Part shown: positions 39,762-47,739 of the stretch, piece by piece | Numbering within the stretch: position 1 is the stretch's first letter | Layout: each line of letters opens with the position of its first letter | DNA from: Oceanococcus atlanticus | Lineage (GTDB): Bacteria; Pseudomonadota; Gammaproteobacteria; Nevskiales; Oceanococcaceae | NCBI RefSeq assembly: GCF_002088235.1 | Contig: NZ_AQQV01000004.1 | Span: 124,001 to 188,000, forward strand | DNA length: 64,000 nucleotides | Direction: 5' to 3' | The notes under the pieces: generated by a model | Databases searched by the model: none | The model's input: the letters and a program-made list of their open reading frames with translations, nothing else | Told to the model about the DNA's origin: nothing | Translations under genes and position numbers: made by a program

Positions 39762-40886
39762 TCAGAGCTTTCGCGGGTTGAACATGCGTTCGTGTTCTTC
39801 GATCGCGAAGCGGTCGGTCATGCCGGCGATGTAATCGGCCACAGCGCGGGCCAGGCCATAACGCTCGGCGGCGTCCTGGTGGCGGGGCGGAAGCAGACGT
39901 TGATCGCTGTGAAAGGCCTGGAACAGATCACCTATGACCTGCTGGGCTTTGCGCCCGGAGCGGTGCACCCGGTAGTGCTGATACAGGTGCTTGAGCAGGT
40001 AGCTCTTAAGCTCGCGTGACTCCGCAGCCATGCTGTCGGAATAGGCCACCACCGCCTGGCTGTGCTCGCGGATGTCCTGGATATGCTGCGGCGCCAGCGC
40101 CTTGAGCCGGGCGGTGGTTTCGCGGGTCAGGTCGACCACCAGCTCGTTGATCATGCGGCGAATGATTTCATGGCGCAGCGCGCGCTCCCCGACCTGCGGG
40201 TACTGACCCAGCACCTTGTCGTGCACGCGCCGGAACAGTGCGGTGTCGCGCAGGCCTTCGATACTCAAGAGACCGGCGCGCAGGCCGTCGTCGACATCAT
40301 GATTGTTGTAGGCAATTTCATCAGCGAGATTGGCCAATTGCGCTTCAGCGCCCGGTTGCTGGCGCGCCAGAAAACGTTCGCCGATGTCACCCAACTCGCG
40401 TGCATGCTTGCGCGAGCAGTGCTTGAGTATGCCCTCGCGCGATTCGAAGCACAGGTTGAGGCCGCGGAAGCTGGCGTATTTTTCCTCCAGCTCGTCGACC
40501 ACACGCAGTGACTGCAGGTTGTGCTCGAAACCGCCGTGATCGCGCATGCAATGATTGAGCGCATCCTGCCCGGCATGACCGAACGGCGTATGTCCGAGGT
40601 CGTGGGCCAGTGAGATGGTCTCGGTCAGATCCTCGTTGAGCTGCAGATTGCGCGCGATCGTGCGTGCGATCTGAGCCACTTCCAGCGAATGGGTCAGACG
40701 GGTACGAAACAGGTCGCCTTCGTGATTGACGAAAACCTGTGTTTTGTAGACCAGACGGCGAAATGCCGTGGAATGCACGATACGGTCGCGGTCGCGCTGA
40801 TATTCGGTGCGCATCTGCGGCGCCGCCTCGGGATGCCTGCGGCCGCGGCTTCGTTCGGGGTGGGCTGCGTAAGGCGCGAGGTTCAT
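39762..40886 (-). CDS. dgt: dGTP triphosphohydrolase-like HD protein
   Basis: 374 residues of the deoxyguanosinetriphosphate triphosphohydrolase-like type that hydrolyses dNTPs to nucleosides and triphosphate. The HD-domain metal ligands are visible in RLTHSLEVAQIAR, then LAHDLGHTPFGHAGQ, and later the DEIAYNNHDVDDG segment. The N-terminus RTEYQRDRDRIVHSTAFRRLVYKTQVF is a family hallmark. It starts one base after the aroB stop and continues the aroK-aroB-dgt run. Confidence 0.93.
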   Translation of the reverse strand: MNLAPYAAHPERSRGRRHPEAAPQMRTEYQRDRDRIVHSTAFRRLVYKTQVFVNHEGDLFRTRLTHSLEVAQIARTIARNLQLNEDLTETISLAHDLGHTPFGHAGQDALNHCMRDHGGFEHNLQSLRVVDELEEKYASFRGLNLCFESREGILKHCSRKHARELGDIGERFLARQQPGAEAQLANLADEIAYNNHDVDDGLRAGLLSIEGLRDTALFRRVHDKVLGQYPQVGERALRHEIIRRMINELVVDLTRETTARLKALAPQHIQDIREHSQAVVAYSDSMAAESRELKSYLLKHLYQHYRVHRSGRKAQQVIGDLFQAFHSDQRLLPPRHQDAAERYGLARAVADYIAGMTDRFAIEEHERMFNPRKL

Positions 40887-40887
40887 G

Positions 40888-41964
40888 TCAGTCGCGGCAG
40901 TAGTGCTGAAGGGTCTGCATCAGCAGCGCATCGTCATAGTCGGCGCTGAGCAGGGCATCGCCCAGGGCTCGAAACAGCACCAGGCGAACCCGACCGGCTG
41001 CGGTTTTCTTGTCGCCCTGCATCAGGGCGCGCATGCGCTCCGCCGATAGCCCGGAGGGCACCGCAGTGGGCAGGCCGGCCTTGCTGATCAGGGCGTCGAC
41101 GCGCTGGCAATCGGCGCGACTGATCCAGCCATGGCGCTGCGACAGCTCAGCCGCCATGCACATGCCGGTGGCGACGGCTTCACCGTGCAACCAGTCGCGG
41201 TATTCCAGATGGGCTTCAATGGCGTGACCGAAGGTATGTCCGAGGTTGAGCAGGGCGCGTTGGCCTTTTTCCTTTTCGTCAGCCGAGACGACCTGGGCCT
41301 TATGGCGGCAGGATGTGGCAATGGCATGGCTAAGTGTTTCGCCGTCGCGCGCCAGCAGCGCCTCCATGTGGCTTTCCAGCCAGGTGAAGAAATCGATGTC
41401 GCCGAGCAGGCCATACTTGATGACCTCGGCCACCCCGGCCTTGAACTCGCGTGCGGGCAGGGTATCCAGGGTATTCAGGTCGGTGAGCACACAATCCGGT
41501 TGGTGAAACGCACCGATCATGTTCTTGCCCAGCGGGTGGTTGACCGCAGTTTTGCCGCCCACCGACGAGTCCACCTGCGACAGCAGTGTGGTCGGAATCT
41601 GAACCAGAGGAATGCCGCGCTGGTAGACCGCGGCAGCGAAGCCGGCCAGATCACCAACCACGCCGCCGCCCAGAGCAATGATTGTGGTGTCACGGCCGAG
41701 CTTGAGCGCCAGCATCTTGTCGAGCACCGCGCTGAGCTGCTCCATCGATTTGAAGCGCTCGCCGTCCGGCATGACGTGAACCGGTAGCTGATCGCCCAGT
41801 GCGGCCTGAACCTGATTCAGGTACAGCGGCGCCACCGTGTCATTGGTGATGACGAAAGCACGGCCATTGCGCGCGCCTTCGGGGTAGAGCTGCGCATTGG
41901 CGATCAGGTTGCGGCCCAGATGAATCGGGTAGTGCTTGCCCGGAATGTCGACATCCACACGCAT
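40888..41964 (-). CDS. aroB: 3-dehydroquinate synthase
   Basis: Second step of the shikimate pathway, making 3-dehydroquinate from DAHP, NAD-dependent, cytoplasmic. 358 residues: MRVDVDIPGKHYPIHLG, ALGGGVVGDLAGFAAAVYQRGIP, PTTLLSQVDSSVGGKTAVNHP, metal ligands in the EVIKYGLLGD, LNLGHTFGHAIE and HGEAVATGM segments. I use the ATG at 41964; a TTG three codons upstream overlaps the aroK stop. It is 5 bases from aroK and one base from dgt. Confidence 0.97.
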   Translation of the reverse strand: MRVDVDIPGKHYPIHLGRNLIANAQLYPEGARNGRAFVITNDTVAPLYLNQVQAALGDQLPVHVMPDGERFKSMEQLSAVLDKMLALKLGRDTTIIALGGGVVGDLAGFAAAVYQRGIPLVQIPTTLLSQVDSSVGGKTAVNHPLGKNMIGAFHQPDCVLTDLNTLDTLPAREFKAGVAEVIKYGLLGDIDFFTWLESHMEALLARDGETLSHAIATSCRHKAQVVSADEKEKGQRALLNLGHTFGHAIEAHLEYRDWLHGEAVATGMCMAAELSQRHGWISRADCQRVDALISKAGLPTAVPSGLSAERMRALMQGDKKTAAGRVRLVLFRALGDALLSADYDDALLMQTLQHYCRD

Positions 41965-41969
41965 GGGGT

Positions 41970-42500
41970 TCAAGACTTGGGCTCCATTTGCGTCAGTTTC
42001 TGGTTGATCAGCATGGCCAGCGAGCGGGCTGACTGGGCCTTGCTTGGAATGATCAGGTCTGCGACTTCGCGATACCAGGGGTCACGCAAGGCCATCAGCT
42101 CCTTGAGGATTTTCTTCGGGTTGTCCTGTTGCAGCAACGGGCGGTTCTTGCTTTTGCGCGTGCGCCGCCACTGCTGCTCGACTTCAGTATAGAGGTAGAC
42201 CACGCGGCCGCGGTTTTTGAGATGCGTGCGATTGGCTTCGCGCATGACCACGCCGCCGCCGGTGGCGAGCACGATTCCGCGTTCTTGCGATAGGTCGTCG
42301 ATCAGCTGCTCTTCGCGGTCACGAAAGCCAGCCTCACCCTCCTTGTCGAAGATATACGGAATATCCACGCCGGTGCGGGCTTCGAGTTCATGGTCGGCGT
42401 CGATGAATTGCATGCCGCGCAAACGCGCGAGATGACGACCAACTGTGGTTTTGCCGGCCCCCATGGGACCAACCAGAAAGACGGGTGGCGAGTCGTTCAA
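41970..42500 (-). CDS. aroK: Shikimate kinase
   Basis: Phosphorylates shikimate at the 3-hydroxyl, cytoplasmic. 176 residues: P-loop VGPMGAGKTTVGRHLA (Gly11 to Thr18), shikimate-binding DADHELE and GEAGFRDRE, ATGGGVV, and the lid RPLL. The only plausible start is a TTG at 42500; the short region behind the pilQ terminator also holds a small hairpin (GCGGC/GCCGC), so initiation is probably weak. In many gammaproteobacteria aroK continues the pilMNOPQ transcript; here a strong terminator stands in between. Confidence 0.96.
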   Translation of the reverse strand: MNDSPPVFLVGPMGAGKTTVGRHLARLRGMQFIDADHELEARTGVDIPYIFDKEGEAGFRDREEQLIDDLSQERGIVLATGGGVVMREANRTHLKNRGRVVYLYTEVEQQWRRTRKSKNRPLLQQDNPKKILKELMALRDPWYREVADLIIPSKAQSARSLAMLINQKLTQMEPKS

Positions 42501-42530
42501 AACAACCGGTGCGGCACAAGCCGCGCAAAT

Positions 42531-42563
42531 AAAAAGGCCCCGATTATAACGATCGGGGCCTTT
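42531..42563 (-). terminator. Rho-independent terminator after pilQ
   Basis: A perfect 12-bp stem AAAGGCCCCGAT/ATCGGGGCCTTT with a 7-base loop, followed on the minus strand by a T-rich run. It lies 17 bases past the pilQ stop and 30 bases before the aroK start. Confidence 0.92.
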
Positions 42564-42580
42564 CGGGGTGGGGTTACGGA

Positions 42581-44713
42581 TCAGTTGGTCTTGATACCGT
42601 CGCTGAGAATCTTCGGTGTGACGAAGATCAGCAGCTCACGTTTGTCGTTGCGGCGGATGGTATTGCGGAACAACACGCCGAGAATCGGAATGTCTCCGAG
42701 CAACGGCACCTTGTTCACGCCTTCCTCAGTGGACTGCTCAAAAATCCCGCCCAGCACAACGGTTTCGCCATTGTTGACCAGCACCTGGGTGTTGACGCTG
42801 CTGGTATCGATGGCGGGCTGGCCTTGAGCTGCGAGTGCGCCACGGGTGTCCTTGGACACTTCCAGATCCATGATCACGCGGTTATCCGGTGTGATCTGCG
42901 GGGTTACTCGCAGAGAAAGCACAGCTTTCTTGAACTGAGTCTGCTGAGCGGCGCCGCCGCCAGAGGTGACCGTGTTGATATAGGGAATTTCCTCACCTTG
43001 CTCGATCAGTGCTTCCTTGCCGTTAGCGGTGATCACGCGCGGGTTGGAGACGACTTCACCTTTGCCTTCGGCCTGCAGGGCAGACAGCTCAAGGTCGACC
43101 AGAAAATCCGAGCCGAGAATGGAGATGCCATAGGACGGCACGTTGGTGCCATCCGTGGATGCAGGCAAATTGGTCGCCAAGCGGTTGCCCACCGTGGGAA
43201 GCAGCGGAATACCGGCAGACAAGCCCTGTGTGACGATGTCCGCGCCAAGCAGCGAACCGGAGCCGCCAATGACGGTGTCGCCGTTCACGTCACCGAAGGT
43301 TGCGCCGAAGCTGGCACCAACCGAACGGCTGAAGTCATCGTTGGCGACAACCACGCGCGACTCGATCAGTACCTGACGGACCGGGATGTCGAGACGACGG
43401 ACCAGGCTCTGAATGCCCGCGAGCTTTTCGCGGGTGTCGTTCACGATCAGGACGTTGGTGCGCTGGTCCACAGTGACCGTGCCGCGGTCGCTGATGAATG
43501 AGGAATTTTCCGAGGCAAGCAGGCCTGCAATATCAATGGCTTTGGCATAGTTGATCTGAATGATTTCGCTCACCAGCGGTGCGAGTTCTTCAGCTTGCTT
43601 CATGGCCTCGAGCTCCTGCTTTTGCTGCGCAGAAACTTCCGAGGTGGGGGCGACCCAGATCACGTTGCCGGCTTCGCTTTTCGACAGGCCCTTGGTGCGT
43701 AGGATGATGTCCAGAGCTTGATCCCACGGCACATTTTCCAAGCGCAAGGTGATGGAGCCGGAAACCGAGTCCGACGTCACCAGGTTCTTGCCGGCCACGT
43801 CGGCGATGATCTGCAGCAGCGCCCGCACTTCAATGTTCTGGAAGTTCACATTCAGGCGTTCGCCCTGAAATTGCGGCTCCTCGCGTGCGCGCTCTTCCTG
43901 CTCCTGCCGGCTCAGCGGCTGGAGTTCCAGGGTAAAGCTGCCACCCAGTTGATAGGCGACCTGGTCAAACTGCGCACCCGAGACCGGCGTGATCGCAATG
44001 CGACCGTCATCGCCATCGCGTGAGACATCAATGAACTTGAACGGTGTGGCGAAGTCCAGCACATCCATGCGCGCGAGCATGTCATCGCTGGGCGCGATGC
44101 CGCGGAAGATGGCAACGATTTTTCCGCCTTCGCTGCGAACATCCACTTCAGCGGTGTCAACGCCCAAATCGACCACAAGTCGCCCGGAACCGGTTTCCGT
44201 GCGCCGGAAATCGATGTCGGAGAATTGGCCGGGCGTGGCGCGTCCAGCAGCCGGTGCCGGCGCGCTGGTCTTAACAATGTTGCTTGCAGCAGCTTGCTTA
44301 ACGCGTGCGCTGGCGCCAGAGGGGCCATCCAGTTCGACCACAACACTGTTGCCTTCGGCGCGCACGGTGTAGGGAGTCAGCTCGCTAAGGCTGAGAACAA
44401 CGCGGGAGCGACCGCTGGCTTCCACCGCCGTCAGCGTCTGGACGGGACCGACGTTGAGAGGGATGCGCCGTTTGTCGAGCGCGAGTTTGGTGTCGGCGAG
44501 GTCAATGGAGATGCGTGGCGGCGTTTCCAGAGCAAATACCGAAGGTTGAGGCGCTGCGCCATCAAGTTTCAGCTCGATGGAGTGTCGATTCTTACCAGCC
44601 GGCGAAGTTTTAACTTCGAGCAGTTGCTGCGCGGCTTGAGCGCTTGCTGGCAGGGCAATCGCCAGCAGCAGGCCGACGCCTGCGCGCATGGTGTTTTTGA
44701 CGTGCGTCGCCAT
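42581..44713 (-). CDS. pilQ: Type IV pilus secretin PilQ
   Basis: Outer-membrane secretin through which the pilus fibre passes. About 710 residues. Signal peptide (residues about 10-28, MRAGVGLLLAIALPASAQAA), two AMIN-type peptidoglycan-binding domains (about 30-260), the secretin/TonB short domain (about 290-350, VNFQNIEVRALLQIIADVAG), N1 domain (INYAKAIDIAGLL) and the C-terminal secretin barrel (PRVITANGKEALIEQGEEIPY, VLNNGETVVLGG-like segment, PLLGDIPILGVLFR). Start ATG 44713, at the signal peptide; the upstream open frame is ignored. There is an unusually long 77-base gap to pilP for this operon. Confidence 0.95.
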   Translation of the reverse strand: MATHVKNTMRAGVGLLLAIALPASAQAAQQLLEVKTSPAGKNRHSIELKLDGAAPQPSVFALETPPRISIDLADTKLALDKRRIPLNVGPVQTLTAVEASGRSRVVLSLSELTPYTVRAEGNSVVVELDGPSGASARVKQAAASNIVKTSAPAPAAGRATPGQFSDIDFRRTETGSGRLVVDLGVDTAEVDVRSEGGKIVAIFRGIAPSDDMLARMDVLDFATPFKFIDVSRDGDDGRIAITPVSGAQFDQVAYQLGGSFTLELQPLSRQEQEERAREEPQFQGERLNVNFQNIEVRALLQIIADVAGKNLVTSDSVSGSITLRLENVPWDQALDIILRTKGLSKSEAGNVIWVAPTSEVSAQQKQELEAMKQAEELAPLVSEIIQINYAKAIDIAGLLASENSSFISDRGTVTVDQRTNVLIVNDTREKLAGIQSLVRRLDIPVRQVLIESRVVVANDDFSRSVGASFGATFGDVNGDTVIGGSGSLLGADIVTQGLSAGIPLLPTVGNRLATNLPASTDGTNVPSYGISILGSDFLVDLELSALQAEGKGEVVSNPRVITANGKEALIEQGEEIPYINTVTSGGGAAQQTQFKKAVLSLRVTPQITPDNRVIMDLEVSKDTRGALAAQGQPAIDTSSVNTQVLVNNGETVVLGGIFEQSTEEGVNKVPLLGDIPILGVLFRNTIRRNDKRELLIFVTPKILSDGIKTN

Positions 44714-44790
44714 GTTATTTCTCACTTTGTGCCCCCCAAAGTCCGTACCTGCGGTACTGCCAGTCTGATGTGTGATACGCAAGTACATGA

Positions 44791-45342
44791 TTACCTTTCG
44801 TCTGATATGGCCACGACAGCGGGCCGTTTCACATAGCCACCAAAACCGTCCGGAACGATTTCTTCCAATTGAATTTGTGCGTCGGTGATTTTGACGATCT
44901 TGCCGTAGTTCTGGCCAAGGTGATCGCCATAGGTCGCACGGTGCACAATGCCGTCCGGTGCGCTCAGCAGCGCATAGGTTTGCTGCCGGATTTCAAGTGT
45001 GCCCATCAGTCGAATGCCATCCAGAGGGAACTCTTCCAGAGGTTCCTTGTTGCGGGTCAAATCCGGGCGCAGGGTGTTGAGTGGCAGATTGTTTGCCGCC
45101 AGTTGTTCCGGTTCGTCCTGGTCGAACGGTTCAAACGGCGTGCGTTCTCCATGACGGCTGTAAGCGAAGGGCTCGTACGGCGTCATCTGCGGAATGGGGT
45201 CAATCGGGCCGGCCTTGCGAGCCTTTACATCAGCGATATAGGCGTCAAGGTCGCTCATGTCACGGGCGCAGCCACCAACAGCGAGGCTCGCTGTGAGCAG
45301 AGTCAGCGGCAATGCTAGGCGTATTTTGGATCGCATCATCAT
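44791..45342 (-). CDS. pilP: Type IV pilus lipoprotein PilP
   Basis: 183 residues, a lipoprotein with lipobox AVGGC at about residue 25. It has a flexible N-terminal half with low complexity, and a C-terminal beta domain (LDGIRLMGTLEIRQQTYALL and GDHLGQNYGKIVKITD) that docks on PilQ. It links the inner-membrane PilN/PilO to the secretin. Three ATGs stand in a row (45342, 45339, 45336) behind a GGAGGG ribosome site; the second is best spaced. It overlaps the pilO stop. Confidence 0.93.
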   Translation of the reverse strand: MMMRSKIRLALPLTLLTASLAVGGCARDMSDLDAYIADVKARKAGPIDPIPQMTPYEPFAYSRHGERTPFEPFDQDEPEQLAANNLPLNTLRPDLTRNKEPLEEFPLDGIRLMGTLEIRQQTYALLSAPDGIVHRATYGDHLGQNYGKIVKITDAQIQLEEIVPDGFGGYVKRPAVVAISDER

Positions 45343-45941
45343 TCGCCCTCCGACTCGTCAAGGTAACGGTAGGTGGTGATGATGGCTTCCATACGCAAAT
45401 CGCTGGAGTTGCCCTCGGCGCTAAGCTTCACGTCATTCACCGTCACGATGCGCGGTAGCGCAGCAACGCGGCTCACGAATTCAGCAATCTCGTGGTAGCT
45501 ACCGGTGACCACAATCCGGTTGGGCAGGATGGCGTAGAAGTCGCGCGGGCGCTCATTTTCCGGCCGAAACAGTTGTTCTTCCAGGCCGGCGGCCACACGC
45601 GTCTGCGAAATGTCATTCAACAGATTGGCGACTTCGCTCTTGCTGGGCAGCTGGCGCAGCATGCTGCCAAACGAACGCTCCATTTCTTCTAGTTGGGCGC
45701 GGTAAGCATCCAGGTTCGCTGCACGCTTCTGCTTTTTCTCAAAGTCCTGCTTGAGTGTGACTTCCGTGCGTCGCTCCCGCTCTAGCAGATCGAGATTGGG
45801 AATGACCACGTAGTAGTAAGAGCCGACAATAATGACTGTGGCAAGGATGATGCACGCGCCGATATAGACGAATGCGGGCCATGCGCCGACATTGTTCGGA
45901 TCAAGGGATTGGAGTTCGTCCAGGGCCTCACGAAAATTCAC
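45339..45941 (-). CDS. pilO: Type IV pilus inner-membrane alignment protein PilO
   Basis: About 200 residues: short cytoplasmic N-terminus (NFREALDELQSLDPNNVGAW), one membrane helix (AFVYIGACIILATVIIVGSY), a coiled coil, and a periplasmic ferredoxin-like domain. It forms a heterodimer with PilN. I start it at a GTG at 45941, which overlaps the pilN stop as GTGA and has a strong AGGAGG before it. The longer frame to 46055 would lie within pilN. Confidence 0.93.
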   Translation of the reverse strand: MNFREALDELQSLDPNNVGAWPAFVYIGACIILATVIIVGSYYYVVIPNLDLLERERRTEVTLKQDFEKKQKRAANLDAYRAQLEEMERSFGSMLRQLPSKSEVANLLNDISQTRVAAGLEEQLFRPENERPRDFYAILPNRIVVTGSYHEIAEFVSRVAALPRIVTVNDVKLSAEGNSSDLRMEAIITTYRYLDESEGE

Positions 45942-46498
45942 TGGCCGTCCTCCTCTTTTTTCTTGGACGTCTGGAACTGCAACTGGAAATCGCTGTGGCG
46001 ACGTCGATTGTCTTTTTGCGACTGAATCACGATCAGGCGTGATTTTTCGAACCACGGCGAACCGTCCAGATTTCGGATGTATGTGGATACGCGGCCGTTG
46101 GATTCCGCGACACCATTCACACTCGTGGTGCGGTCTTTCTGCTGCAGGCTCTTGAGGTACAGCCCGGCCGGTGCGGTGGTCACCAGTTCATCAAAGAAGT
46201 GCACGATCTCAGTGCGACTGCGCTGGAGTTCTTCGATGATGCGCATGCGCGCCAGCAAATCGGCTTTGACCTTCTCTAGCGAGTCGATCTCCTTGATCTG
46301 CTTGTCCATCAAGCTGATTTCCTGCTTGAGGCGCTCATTGCGACTCTTCTGGAAATCGACGTCGCCGACGACCTTGGCGTTCATCGCATACGCCACACCG
46401 GCGCCAATCAGCGCGGCGACGGCAAGCGATATGAAAAACTGCTTTTGTCGTTCCTGGCGCTGCGTTTCGCGCCAATCAAGCAGGTTAATTTTTATCAT
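45938..46498 (-). CDS. pilN: Type IV pilus inner-membrane protein PilN
   Basis: 186 residues. The N-terminal cytoplasmic motif IKINLLDWRE binds PilM. It is followed by one membrane helix (FFISLAVAALIGAGVAYAM), a coiled coil, and a periplasmic ferredoxin-like domain (LKSLQQKDRTTSVNGVAESN). It pairs with PilO to transmit motor action. It overlaps pilM by one base (TGATG) and pilO by four. Confidence 0.95.
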   Translation of the reverse strand: MIKINLLDWRETQRQERQKQFFISLAVAALIGAGVAYAMNAKVVGDVDFQKSRNERLKQEISLMDKQIKEIDSLEKVKADLLARMRIIEELQRSRTEIVHFFDELVTTAPAGLYLKSLQQKDRTTSVNGVAESNGRVSTYIRNLDGSPWFEKSRLIVIQSQKDNRRRHSDFQLQFQTSKKKEEDGQ

Positions 46499-47574
46499 CA
46501 GTCAAAGGCCCTCATGGCGAGACCGAAGGCCAGAAGCAAGGACGATTCATCCTGCTGAAGCTGGCGGGGGCGCGCTTTGTTGGCAACGGGAATGCCTTTG
46601 AATGGGTTGGCGATGACGGTCGCTACGCCCAGCTTCTCCTGCACACGCTCGGCGAGATGAGGAATATTCGCGGTGCCGCCTGACAGGATGATCTGGTCAA
46701 TCTCGCTGAACTTGGGCGAGTTGGCGAAGAACAGTTGCAGCGAGCGATCAATCTGCTGGGTCAGGTCATCAATGAAGTACGGCAGCACTTCGCTGTCGTA
46801 GTCTTCGGGCAAGCCGCCCATTTTCTTGGCGTTGTTGGCCTCTTCTTCGGACATGCCGTAGTGGCGCATGATGTCTTCAGTCAGCTGGCGGCCGCCAAAG
46901 GCCTGTTCGCGACGGTAAATGACCTTGCGGTCATGCATGACCATAAACACCGTGTTGATCGCGCCAACGTCGATAACTGCGCAGGTGGAGTTCTCTCCGT
47001 TATTGGGCATCTGCGGGTGAAGCAGTGCGCACGCGTTCTCCAGGGCTTGGGCTTCGGTGTCGACCACCACCGCCTCCAGGCCAACCTGATCAAGCGTAAG
47101 CACGCGCTCGTCAATTGTTTCGGTACGGCACGCCGCGAGCAAGACATCGACGGTGTCTGCTGAATTGGCGGTCGGGCCAAGCAGCTGGAAATCCAGATTG
47201 ACTTCGTCAATCGGGTAAGGAACGTACTGATCAGCTTCCAGCTTGATCTGTTCCTCCATCTCCAGCTCGCGCATATCGGCGGGCATCTGAATGATCTTGG
47301 TGATGACCGAGGAGCCGGCCACCGCAGTGGCGACCTTGCGCAGCTTGCTGTCGGAACGCTTGAGCGCTTTGGCCAAGGCCAAACCGACCGCGTCCGAATC
47401 ACTGATCTGGCGTTCGGTTACTGCGCCCGAGGGCAGCGGTTCAATCGCGTACGCCTCGATGCGGTAGTTGTCCCCTTTTTTCGATAGCTCCAGCATCTTC
47501 ACGCTGGACGAACTGATATCAACGCCGATAAGCGGCGTCGAACGTTTTGCAAACAGATTGCTCAAAACACCCAT
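46498..47574 (-). CDS. pilM: Type IV pilus actin-like ATPase PilM
   Basis: 358 residues with actin-fold nucleotide-binding segments: LIGVDISSSSVKMLELSKK at the N-terminus, CAVIDVGAINTVFMVMHD, and ILSGGTANIPHLAERVQ. Cytoplasmic; it binds the PilN tail and connects the pilus assembly complex to the motor platform. First gene of pilMNOPQ, transcribed from the promoter in the gap it shares with the divergent PBP1A gene, as usual in gammaproteobacteria. Confidence 0.96.
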   Translation of the reverse strand: MGVLSNLFAKRSTPLIGVDISSSSVKMLELSKKGDNYRIEAYAIEPLPSGAVTERQISDSDAVGLALAKALKRSDSKLRKVATAVAGSSVITKIIQMPADMRELEMEEQIKLEADQYVPYPIDEVNLDFQLLGPTANSADTVDVLLAACRTETIDERVLTLDQVGLEAVVVDTEAQALENACALLHPQMPNNGENSTCAVIDVGAINTVFMVMHDRKVIYRREQAFGGRQLTEDIMRHYGMSEEEANNAKKMGGLPEDYDSEVLPYFIDDLTQQIDRSLQLFFANSPKFSEIDQIILSGGTANIPHLAERVQEKLGVATVIANPFKGIPVANKARPRQLQQDESSLLLAFGLAMRAFD

Positions 47575-47634
47575 TCCGGGGCCCCCGCATGATCCCGATC
47601 CCTTTTCACGTGGCCGTCATTTCGGCCAAGCGCT

Positions 47635-47662
47635 ACTATATCTCACACCAAGCAGGTTTCAA
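47635..47662 (-). promoter_or_regulatory. Sigma-70 promoter of pilMNOPQ
   Basis: On the minus strand TTGAAA (47662-47657), a 16-base spacer and TATAGT (47640-47635), each matching five of six consensus bases. Transcription would start near 47628, about 54 bases before pilM. The rest of the 165-base gap probably holds the divergent PBP1A promoter, which I cannot place with confidence. Confidence 0.65.
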
Positions 47663-47739
47663 CTCTTGCAGCCACTTCAATCATTTGCAGCGCTTGTGCA
47701 CGCTCGGTTTGGCACTAGCTGTTTGCTCTGTATATCTCC

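Noticed and set aside
47716-47735. TGGCAC followed by TTGCT before the PBP1A gene, looking like a sigma-54 promoter
   Set aside because: The spacing is seven bases rather than five, which RpoN does not tolerate.
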